40,225 nt of DNA from NCBI GenBank assembly GCA_003612285.1, contig RAYE01000053.1, positions 1 through 40,225 of the forward strand, in the 5' to 3' direction. The notes under the pieces were generated by a model, which was given only the letters and a program-made list of their open reading frames with translations, made no database searches and was not told the DNA's origin. This DNA comes from a bacterium D16-51. Its GTDB lineage: Bacteria; Bacillota; Clostridia; Lachnospirales; Lachnospiraceae. The translations under genes and the position numbers were made by a program. Shown here piece after piece: positions 8,974 to 15,873 of this stretch (positions are counted from its first letter, which is position 1; each line of letters begins with the position of its first letter).

Positions 8974-9936
8974 CTAATCCCCAAGGTAATTGATATCAAT
9001 ATCCCCCATAGAGCAGGAGAGTTCTAATGTGCCGTATACTTCATCAGTGGTTTTTTGATTATTGCCATCGTAATATCCATTAAAGTTAATATCGCCAAGG
9101 GATTGTGAGGTTTTGTCAATGGAGTAATTTCCAGGTATGCCGGCAAGGTTTAATTCTATATTGCCCATTGAACAATCTATCAAGCTGTTTTCGGTTAATT
9201 TACCATAGATATCGGCATCCCCAAGGGAGCATTCTACATTCAGGTTCCTGCATACATTCTCTTTGGCGTAACGTTTGCTGCCAAAGTTTAAATCACCGAC
9301 GCTGCATTCAATATCTGCAGAACCTGCAATTTGGTACTGTTCAATATTTAATTTTCCAACGTCGACAGAAATATCTGCAGTTTCAGCAGTAAGCGACTGG
9401 ATGTCTGCATCGCCTGCGGATACTTCAAGGTCAAGGGTTTTGCAGTCTAATAAATCTATGTTTAATTTTGTAGCGCCTGCGTCAATGGAAACGTCTTGTA
9501 AATTTATGCCTTGCGGGAGGGTAATCGTAAGTTTTTCAAAATTTTCATTCCTGCGCCAGAATCTGGGAAATGGCAGGTTTAATCCAAAAATATCAATTTC
9601 TTGAAAATAGTCTGAATAATAAGATTTAACCGTCCAAACACCGTTTTTCACTGTATTTTCAGAAAGGCGGCCGCCGGAAATGCTATATTGGGTTCCTGTT
9701 TTAATTTCAATATCATTTGCTGCCAAGTTAAAATCAAGGTTTTTGATATCTGATGTATCTGTTAAAGAGACATCAGGAAGCGTATGGGAGACGCTTTTTC
9801 CGGGGGATTTTGTGACTCTGTTCCCGATGGAAAGGCTGTAAATTTTTCCGCCAAGTGCGAGCCCGATTAGGGTTAAAATAACTCCCAGGCCAAAAATGCT
9901 GCTTAATACAATTAAAAATATTGGTTTCTTTTTCAT
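8974..9936 (-). CDS. DUF4097-family beta-repeat membrane protein
   Basis: A 320-residue protein with one N-terminal membrane anchor (about residues 5-29). It is followed by a long beta-helix-like domain in which motifs such as DIEIKTG, DLEVSAGDADIQS, DIECSVGDLNFGS and LSCSMGDIDINYLGD recur about every 20-40 residues. This pattern is typical of DUF4097. The beta domain is probably outside the cell. It is the last gene of a PadR-DUF1700-DUF4097 cassette, 33 bp after the DUF1700 gene, with AAAGGGTGA before the ATG. Such cassettes are thought to act in envelope homeostasis, but the exact role is unknown. Confidence 0.85.
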   Translation of the reverse strand: MKKKPIFLIVLSSIFGLGVILTLIGLALGGKIYSLSIGNRVTKSPGKSVSHTLPDVSLTDTSDIKNLDFNLAANDIEIKTGTQYSISGGRLSENTVKNGVWTVKSYYSDYFQEIDIFGLNLPFPRFWRRNENFEKLTITLPQGINLQDVSIDAGATKLNIDLLDCKTLDLEVSAGDADIQSLTAETADISVDVGKLNIEQYQIAGSADIECSVGDLNFGSKRYAKENVCRNLNVECSLGDADIYGKLTENSLIDCSMGNIELNLAGIPGNYSIDKTSQSLGDINFNGYYDGNNQKTTDEVYGTLELSCSMGDIDINYLGD

Positions 9937-9969
9937 AATGTCACCCTTTCTTTTCGTAATACGTCTTGC

Positions 9970-10773
9970 TTAATGGAAAAAAGATTTCAGCCCTTTTCCA
10001 ATAGAGCGGCAGCATTTTATAATTACACGGAAAGCTGCCGGGAAAAATTTAACACAAAAAATAATAGAGAGCCAGAAGATGAAAATGCCAACAGCAAGTA
10101 AAATTAGTCCAATTCCGGCTACTAAAATACTGCTTGCCCAGCCATATACTGGAAATAAGGGAAATGCGGCAACAATAGTGGCAATTCCGCCTATGGCCAG
10201 TCCGCCGCCAATTGCAAAAATGGCAACGAAGAATGAAAATATGATTGCCAGTATGGCAATAGCAAAGGCAAATACAGCAGAGAGAATTGGGATTCCAACA
10301 GGGATTGCCAAAACTGCCAGTACAATGACAAGCGCCGTTTTTCCAGAGTCCTGCGTCCAGCTTTTTTTCTGTCCGGTTTGCTGTTTTTCCTGAGAATAGC
10401 TGTTTTCTGCATAAGTATTTTTGGCATTGGCGTTTTGGTAAGTTTGTTTTCCGTTATTATAAAATCCTGTATTTTGGTAACTTTGGTTTCCATTTTGAAA
10501 ACCTGATGACTGTTTTTGCCCATACAAATCAGGGTAAGAAGAGGGCTTGTGGAAGTTTGTTCCCTGCCCGTATTCAATGTTTTCCTGGCTTGAGGCTTTA
10601 ATCTGTTTTGCGAGTTCTACCGGTGAGCCAAGTTCTTGGATTACCTGCTGTTCGTTTTCAGGCCCGGCATCTTCAAAGTAGTCGTCATAATATTTTAGTG
10701 CCTGTTCTCTTTCCTCTTGCGGAATATCAGAAAGAAATCGGCCAAGATCCCTTAAAAAAATATCTTTATTCAT
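9970..10773 (-). CDS. DUF1700/HAAS-type membrane protein
   Basis: A 267-residue protein. The N-terminus (about 1-60; FLRDLGRFLSDIPQEEREQA, DYFEDAG, VIQELGSPVELAKQI) is the HAAS/DUF1700 helical domain. It is followed by a Gln/Asn/Tyr/Ser-rich linker (about 60-140) and a very hydrophobic C-terminal half with three or four membrane segments. The start at 10773 is chosen because GGAGGTAAAA precedes it directly; the longer frame to 10875 would overlap the upstream PadR gene. It probably works with the PadR regulator and the DUF4097 protein of the same operon, the HAAS domain being known in other proteins to contact PadR-type regulators. The precise activity is unknown. Confidence 0.85.
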   Translation of the reverse strand: MNKDIFLRDLGRFLSDIPQEEREQALKYYDDYFEDAGPENEQQVIQELGSPVELAKQIKASSQENIEYGQGTNFHKPSSYPDLYGQKQSSGFQNGNQSYQNTGFYNNGKQTYQNANAKNTYAENSYSQEKQQTGQKKSWTQDSGKTALVIVLAVLAIPVGIPILSAVFAFAIAILAIIFSFFVAIFAIGGGLAIGGIATIVAAFPLFPVYGWASSILVAGIGLILLAVGIFIFWLSIIFCVKFFPAAFRVIIKCCRSIGKGLKSFFH

Positions 10774-10823
10774 TTTTACCTCCATCTGTGCAGGTCTGCT
10801 GCATAAATTATTTTTAGTTTCTT

Positions 10824-11141
10824 TCAAATACGTTCTAAAAGGATTGCGTTGATTTTTGCAATATAGCTGCCCCATTCCTGCTGGTATAATAAAAGCTGCC
10901 GCCTGCCTTGTTCTGTGATTTTGTAATATCTGCGGTTTCTGCCGCCATACTCCTGGTCATAGACTTCCAGGCAGCTGTCTTTTAAAAGACGCCGCAGTAC
11001 AGGGTAAAGCGTTGATTCTGAAATCTCGATTACAGACCGGACGTCCTGCGTAATTTTATAACCATATGTGCCTTCTGTCTCTTTGTCTACAATTGCAAGG
11101 ACAATTGCGTCCAGCAGAGCGGCACCTGTGTTAAATACCAT
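10824..11141 (-). CDS. PadR-family transcriptional regulator
   Basis: A 105-residue winged-helix repressor. The typical PadR core is visible: LLDAIVLAIV, then YGYKITQDV, SESTLYPVLRRLLKDSCLE and RRYYKITEQGRRQL. It is the first gene of the operon with the DUF1700 and DUF4097 genes. GAAGGAGGGATTTC precedes the ATG. A perfect 9-bp inverted repeat sits between the promoter and the gene, consistent with autorepression. The inducing signal is unknown. Confidence 0.92.
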   Translation of the reverse strand: MVFNTGAALLDAIVLAIVDKETEGTYGYKITQDVRSVIEISESTLYPVLRRLLKDSCLEVYDQEYGGRNRRYYKITEQGRRQLLLYQQEWGSYIAKINAILLERI

Positions 11142-11174
11142 GAAATCCCTCCTTCGCTATAAGAAATGTTGAAT

Positions 11175-11197
11175 AATATTATATTCCGTATAATATT
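11175..11197. promoter_or_regulatory. Probable PadR operator palindrome
   Basis: AATATTATA and TATAATATT form a perfect 9-bp inverted repeat around a 5-bp TTCCG centre, just downstream of the predicted transcription start of the PadR operon. Its position fits an autorepressor site. Binding is inferred. Confidence 0.55.
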
Positions 11198-11210
11198 GCC
11201 TTATGCCTAT

Positions 11211-11239
11211 ACTATATGATATATAATATTATTTGTCAA
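11211..11239 (-). promoter_or_regulatory. SigA-type promoter of PadR operon
   Basis: On the minus strand TTGACA (11234-11239) and TATAGT (11211-11216) are separated by 17 bp. The predicted start falls near 11204, immediately before the palindromic operator. Confidence 0.7.
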
Positions 11240-11291
11240 TAGGGATAAGGAAACGTTAAGGTGGAGTTATATTCTGTTAAGGGAATAGTAA

Positions 11292-11502
11292 GTTGCTATT
11301 CACGGCCATCCTAAACATCATGCGTAAAACCTGCCAGCAAAGCTGTCAGGCGCTGCAAAAACAGCAGCACATGTAAAAGGAACAAGGTTCCTTACTTATG
11401 TTGTTTAGAACAGCCTACACGCTAATTTTAGAAAATAGTCATCCTCTTACGTGCAAGCACGACGAGTCTGGCTCTTTTCTAAAATTAGCCGTGAATAGTA
11501 AC
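11292..11502. mobile_element. MITE-like structured repeat, 211 bp
   Basis: A non-coding element bounded by 15-bp terminal inverted repeats, GTTGCTATTCACGGC (11292-11306) and its near-perfect complement (11488-11502, one mismatch). Inside is a second perfect 15-bp inverted repeat (11421-11435 and 11475-11489), plus smaller hairpins near 11331-11350 and 11379-11395. No ORF is present. The terminal sequence recurs at several other places in this window. The size, TIRs and dispersed ends indicate a miniature inverted-repeat element; no target duplication could be fixed. Confidence 0.65.
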
Positions 11503-11531
11503 AATATAAGTCAAAAATGTGCAAAAATATA

Positions 11532-11560
11532 TTGAAAAATGCCGCAAGAAATTATACAAT
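11532..11560 (+). promoter_or_regulatory. SigA-type promoter of phosphofructokinase gene
   Basis: TTGAAA (11532-11537) and TACAAT (11555-11560) are spaced by 17 bp. The leader of about 130 nt holds two small hairpins, at 11585-11603 and 11664-11684; the second ends just before the ribosome site. Confidence 0.65.
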
Positions 11561-11698
11561 AGTAACAGTGTGCAATGGAAATAGATGGGTTATCTTAGCC
11601 CATGAGGTGAATAATGCCAGGTCTTTTATGACAGGACAGGGCTTATATAGATATTTTGCATATGGCATAGTTACATGGTATGCCAGAAGGAGGGTATT

Positions 11699-12700
11699 AT
11701 GATTGAAGGTAAAGGTAAAATTGCAGTGTTAACCAGTGGCGGTGATGCGCCGGGAATGAATGCGGCAATACGGGCTGTTGTCCGCACAGGTATTACAAAA
11801 GGATATGAGGTATATGGAGTCAGGCGCGGGTATAATGGTATCCTGAACAAGGAAATTGAGCTGATGACATTTCAGGATGTATCAGAAAAGCTCCAGCATG
11901 GGGGGACATTCCTGTTTACTGCACGCAGCGCTGAATTTAACGAAGACGCTGGCAAGCAGAAGGCGGCGGCAATCTGTAAGGAGTTAGGGATTGATACATT
12001 AGTAGTGATTGGCGGCGACGGTTCTTTTAAAGGGGCAAGGGATTTGTCGAAATATGGCGTTAATATTATTGGGATTCCGGGGACGATTGATTTGGACATA
12101 GCTTATACAGATTATACAATTGGTTTCGATACTGCTGTAAATACAGCTATGGAAGCAATTGACAGGCTTCGTGAAACTTCCAATTCCCATGAGCGGTGCA
12201 GCGTGGTGGAAGTTATGGGGCGTTCAGCAGGCTATATTGCGCTTTGGTGCGGCATTGCAAACGGTGCGGAAGCTATTCTGCTCCAGGAAAAATTTGACAG
12301 TGAAACGGATTATGACAGGCTGATTCATCTAATCCGGAAAAACAGGGAAGCAGGCATGACGCACCAGGTTATAATTAATGCAGAAGGTGTGGGGCATTCT
12401 AACAGCCTTGCAAAGCGGATTGAAGAAGCGACTGGCATAGAGACGAGGGCTACAATCCTGGGGCATCTCCAGCGTGGAGGGAGCCCTACGGCACGCGACC
12501 GCGTATATGCGTCTATTATGGGGGCCTATGCAGTTGATATTATAGACCAGGGGAAGAAGAACCGGCTGGTTGGTTATAAAGATGATAAAGTTTATGATAT
12601 TGATGTGGACGAGGCATTTCAGATGCAGAAAAGCATTGATGAATACCAGTATGAGGTTGCACATATCCTTGGCACAAGGAGTGATTATAAGGAACAGTAA
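11699..12700 (+). CDS. pfkA: 6-phosphofructokinase, ATP-type with variant active-site loop
   Basis: Predicted to phosphorylate fructose 6-phosphate in glycolysis. The 333 residues show the PFK fold: TSGGDAPGMNAAIR near the N-terminus, GGDGSFKGA at the nucleotide site, VVEVMGRSAGY at the substrate site and GHLQRGGSPTARDR near the C-terminus. GGDG and PGTID carry Gly at the two positions that are Asp/Lys in PPi-dependent enzymes, so ATP use is predicted. The catalytic loop reads PGTIDLDIA where almost all family members have PGTIDND; both Asp are kept but Asn is Leu. The Lys-rich effector-site segment near residue 213 of the E. coli enzyme is also not visible. AGAAGGAGGG before the ATG supports this start. 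It may be a second, specialised paralogue. Confidence 0.88.
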   Translation: MIEGKGKIAVLTSGGDAPGMNAAIRAVVRTGITKGYEVYGVRRGYNGILNKEIELMTFQDVSEKLQHGGTFLFTARSAEFNEDAGKQKAAAICKELGIDTLVVIGGDGSFKGARDLSKYGVNIIGIPGTIDLDIAYTDYTIGFDTAVNTAMEAIDRLRETSNSHERCSVVEVMGRSAGYIALWCGIANGAEAILLQEKFDSETDYDRLIHLIRKNREAGMTHQVIINAEGVGHSNSLAKRIEEATGIETRATILGHLQRGGSPTARDRVYASIMGAYAVDIIDQGKKNRLVGYKDDKVYDIDVDEAFQMQKSIDEYQYEVAHILGTRSDYKEQ

Positions 12701-12771
12701 TAAATTAAATGTACAGGCAGATTGTTCAAACTAATTATTAACGTTACTGAAAACAATTAACAAAGAAAGGG

Positions 12772-12818
12772 GGCTTACGGCTGGCCTGGCCGGTTTATAA
12801 AAGTATCGGCAGTAAGCC
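12772..12818 (+). other. Leader hairpin ahead of secreted protein gene
   Basis: GGCTTAC (12772-12778) pairs with GTAAGCC (12812-12818), with a GGCC-rich interior. No T run follows, so it is unlikely to be a terminator. It ends 15 bp before the ATG at 12833 and could affect translation. Confidence 0.35.
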
Positions 12819-12832
12819 GTAAAAGGGGTTTG

Positions 12833-13780
12833 ATGAAGAGGACAATATTGATAACGGGGGCTGTAGTTTTATTTTTGCTGCTGGCCATTGGCGGAGGCAG
12901 AAAAGCAGAGGCAGCGGTGAAAGGGATTGAACTGGAAAGCGGCAAAGATATTACAAAATATGATGTAACGGGGGACAGAAAGAAAGACCATATACGGATT
13001 GACTGTGAAACGCCTGATTTGTATAATGAAGGCAGTGGGGATGGCTGGTCAATTTCAATTAATAATAAGGTAGTTTTCCGGGACAATGAAAAATTATATG
13101 TTGACAGCCTGACAGTACTGCTTTACCAGATAGATACAAAAACGGTTTATCTGGAAATACAGGAAAATGAAGGTTCCAATAATGATATTTCATCCCATGC
13201 TTTTTACCAGTATAAAAGAAATAAACTGAAAAAAATATGTGATGTATATCAGCCAATTGCAAAACAGATTTATTGTTTCCATTTTTATGTTGATTCTGTA
13301 AAGGTGACCGATAAAAAAATTACGGTATCTTATGTAAACCAGTTTAGTGCGACAGGGTATCTGTTCTGGAAAATTTCATATCTTTATGAAAAAGATGGCT
13401 GGAAAAAAGATGGAAATACTTTTTCTGTTACTGAAAAAAGAAACCTGACGGTTAACCGTAAGATTACGCTTTATCAGAAGGCGGGAGGGAAGAAGAAAGC
13501 ATTTGTTTTGAAAAAAGGGCAGAAAGTTAAGATTGATAAGATCTGTTTGAAAAATGGGAAAACATATATGCTGGCAGTGCTTTCCAATGGGAAAAAGGGC
13601 TGGTTCCAGAGCCCGGATAAATCCCTGCCGGAAAGATATTATTTTAAAGAAGTTGTTTTTGCAGGAAAAAGAGGTGGAATGCATATGCATTCCACCTCTT
13701 TATGCCATAAGGAAATTGTGCCTTTTACCTTGCCTTTGGCAGGGAAAAGAGAAATTCTGTTCCAACGCCCTCTGTGCTGA
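12833..13780 (+). CDS. Secreted protein with SH3-like C-terminal region
   Basis: A 315-residue protein of unknown function. It starts with a signal peptide (MKRTILITG, hydrophobic core, cleavage likely after AEA near residue 27). A beta-rich middle region follows (about 30-200), including an EF-like DVTGDRKKDHIRID loop of the kind seen in calcium-binding dockerin or repeat proteins. Next comes an SH3b-like stretch (LTVNRKITLYQKAGGKKKAF to GKKGWFQSPDKS). The ATG at 12833 follows AAAGGGGTTTG. The last 33 or so residues are read through a perfect 34-bp palindrome and antisense to the end of the kinase gene, so the natural C-terminus may be earlier and the reading frame extended by loss of a stop. 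Confidence 0.72.
   Translation: MKRTILITGAVVLFLLLAIGGGRKAEAAVKGIELESGKDITKYDVTGDRKKDHIRIDCETPDLYNEGSGDGWSISINNKVVFRDNEKLYVDSLTVLLYQIDTKTVYLEIQENEGSNNDISSHAFYQYKRNKLKKICDVYQPIAKQIYCFHFYVDSVKVTDKKITVSYVNQFSATGYLFWKISYLYEKDGWKKDGNTFSVTEKRNLTVNRKITLYQKAGGKKKAFVLKKGQKVKIDKICLKNGKTYMLAVLSNGKKGWFQSPDKSLPERYYFKEVVFAGKRGGMHMHSTSLCHKEIVPFTLPLAGKREILFQRPLC
13668..13701. terminator. Perfect 34-bp palindrome, terminator-like
   Basis: Seventeen bases are followed without a loop by their exact complement (core GAGGTGGAATGCAT and its complement), with AAA and TTT at the outer edges. It lies 23 bp beyond the stop of the minus-strand kinase gene, so it fits a terminator for the mutS2-regulator-kinase operon. 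It lies inside the reading frame of the convergent + strand gene. Confidence 0.6.
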
Positions 13781-15131
13781 TGACATTGATGTTTTCTTTA
13801 TGGGCGTTAATGATTTCTTTTGTTATAGAAAGGCCAAGCCCTGTGCCGGTTTTGTCCTTCCCGCGGGAAAGATCTGTTTTATAAAATCGGTTCCAGATTT
13901 TTGGGATACTGTTTTTTGGGATGCCGATTCCATTGTCTTTGACTGAGACGAAAACCTTATGGTTTTGCTGTGTGGTTTGGATTGTAATAACCGTATCATT
14001 GGGGCTGAATTTAATGGCATTATCCAGAAGGTTCTGGATAACTTGCTGGATTCGGTTAATATCTCCATGGACAAAAAGCTCTTTTTCTTCAAAAATCAAA
14101 TCCAGAGAAATTCTTTTAGAAGTACAGCGCTGCTCAAAAGAAGCGGATGTTTGTTTAATGGCTTCGTTAATATCAAAATCAGTTTTTTCAAGAACCATAT
14201 TTTTATGGTCGAGCTGGTTCAGTTCCAGGAGATTGCTGGTTAGTTTTGTAAGCCGTTCTGTTTCAAACAGGATGATATTAAAATATTTTTTCTGCATTTC
14301 CGGTGGAATTGTACCGTCTGCCATCGCTTCAGTATAGCCTTTGATGGAGGTAAGCGGGGAACGGAAATCATGGGAAACATTGGCAATAAAGTTTTTCTGG
14401 TATTCCATCATGCCGCTAAGCTGCACGGAGAGATATCGGATGGCGTTAGCAAGTTCTTTTTGTTCTTTGACAAACATTTTTGCCATAGGGTAATTAAAGT
14501 GCCCTTTGGCATATTCCCTGGTTTCTTTTGTAAGGGCGGCCAGTGGGCGTACTGTCTGGAAATAAAGATGTAAAAAAAGTATGCCGTTTATAAAGAGGAT
14601 GACCAGCCCGCAGATTAAAATGGAATCAATATAATTTGTGGCATTGCTTTTCAAGCTGCTTGCCGGCGACATTAATACGACATATCCGCTTGTGGAAAGG
14701 GATTCTGTAATGGGATAGATTACAGAAATCATGCTTTCTTTTGCAAGGCCTTCCGGATACTTCCCAACAATGGACTGGTAGGATAAAAAGGAAGAATCAT
14801 AGTCGTTGATATTTTCTCCTTCCCGGGGGCGGAACAGGTTGGAGTCCATTAAAATGGTACCAGATGATGAAACAATCCAGACCCTCATATTGGTGAGGAT
14901 TTCCAGGGAACTGAAGTGCTGCCGGAGGGTGACGTTATCTGTTTCCAGTAAGCTTATGCTGGTCACATAATCCTTTACGATGATTTCTGCCTCTTCGTAC
15001 AGATTGGCTTTTTCGTATTCCACCAGTTTGTTGTACAGTGTGGAATGCCCATAAGTATTAAGCAGAACCAGCGTAAGGATGGCGATGACAAGATAAGAAA
15101 GTATAAATTTTAGTTTGATAGATTGTTTCAT
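13725..15131 (-). CDS. Membrane sensor histidine kinase
   Basis: A 468-residue transmembrane sensor kinase. TM1 is at about 8-28, an extracellular domain of about 140 residues follows, then TM2 at about 168-190 and a HAMP-like linker. The HisKA domain has the phospho-acceptor in FIANVSHDFRSPLTSIKG (His about 254). The HATPase domain has N-box NLLDNAIKFSP, G1 VKDNGIGIP and G2 GTGLGLSI. The ATG overlaps the stop of the response regulator gene by ATGA, giving translational coupling. The signal is not evident. The overall layout is like PhoR/ResE-type kinases, but the extracellular domain was not recognised. Confidence 0.95.
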   Translation of the reverse strand: MKQSIKLKFILSYLVIAILTLVLLNTYGHSTLYNKLVEYEKANLYEEAEIIVKDYVTSISLLETDNVTLRQHFSSLEILTNMRVWIVSSSGTILMDSNLFRPREGENINDYDSSFLSYQSIVGKYPEGLAKESMISVIYPITESLSTSGYVVLMSPASSLKSNATNYIDSILICGLVILFINGILFLHLYFQTVRPLAALTKETREYAKGHFNYPMAKMFVKEQKELANAIRYLSVQLSGMMEYQKNFIANVSHDFRSPLTSIKGYTEAMADGTIPPEMQKKYFNIILFETERLTKLTSNLLELNQLDHKNMVLEKTDFDINEAIKQTSASFEQRCTSKRISLDLIFEEKELFVHGDINRIQQVIQNLLDNAIKFSPNDTVITIQTTQQNHKVFVSVKDNGIGIPKNSIPKIWNRFYKTDLSRGKDKTGTGLGLSITKEIINAHKENINVISTEGVGTEFLFSLPKAR

Positions 15132-15856
15132 AGGCTGCCCTGTTCCCCGTGATATTCAAATTTATAACCAATGCCCCATACTGTTGTCAGTTTCCAGCTG
15201 TGCTGGTCAGAAAACTTTTCCCGGAGGCGTTTAATGTGGACGTCAACCGTCCGTGTGTCGCCGATATAGTCATAACTCCAGATGTGGTCCAGAAGCTGTT
15301 CCCTGGTAAACACCTGGTTAGGGTGCGAAGCAAGAAAATAAAAAAGTTCCAGCTCTTTTGGCGGCATTTCAATTACTGCGCCATTGTAATGAACGGAATA
15401 ATCCGTCAGGTTAATAGACAGGCCGGGATAATTTACTTTTTCAACAGGGAGTTCGGATTGTGGCAGGGTATTTGTGGGCGGTTCTGTCTGGAAACGCCGC
15501 AGCACGGCTTTTACCCTTGCGACCATCTCTTTTGAATCGAAGGGTTTCATGATATAATCATCCGCCCCTAGTTCCAGTCCGAGAACCTTGTCAAAAACTT
15601 CCCCTTTTGCTGAAAGCAGGATAACAGGGAGGTTTGAGGTCCTGCGGAGCCGCCGGAGTACTTCATGCCCGTCAATTCCAGGAAGCATAATATCCAGAAG
15701 CATCAAATCTGGCTGATAGGTTTTCACTGCTTCTAAGGCGGCTTCTCCATCCAGGACAATATGTGTGTCAAAACATTCCTGGATTAAATACAGGCTGACT
15801 AATTCTGCAATATTTTCATCATCATCCACAATCAGGATTTTTTGTTTATTTACCAT
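15128..15856 (-). CDS. OmpR/PhoB-family response regulator
   Basis: A 242-residue two-component regulator, cognate of the overlapping kinase. The receiver domain (1-120) has the acidic DDD pocket (about 11-13), the phospho-acceptor Asp55 in LMLLDIMLPG, and LLSAKGE and DDYIMKPF near the switch residues. The winged-helix effector domain (about 145-235) includes LTDYSVHYNG, PPKELELFYFLASHP, TREQLLDHIW and TVDVHIKRLREK. AAAGGAGAAATGCA before the ATG supports the start. It follows mutS2 by only 17 bp, so the three genes form an operon. Target genes are unknown. Confidence 0.96.
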   Translation of the reverse strand: MVNKQKILIVDDDENIAELVSLYLIQECFDTHIVLDGEAALEAVKTYQPDLMLLDIMLPGIDGHEVLRRLRRTSNLPVILLSAKGEVFDKVLGLELGADDYIMKPFDSKEMVARVKAVLRRFQTEPPTNTLPQSELPVEKVNYPGLSINLTDYSVHYNGAVIEMPPKELELFYFLASHPNQVFTREQLLDHIWSYDYIGDTRTVDVHIKRLREKFSDQHSWKLTTVWGIGYKFEYHGEQGSL

Positions 15857-15873
15857 TGCATTTCTCCTTTTTC

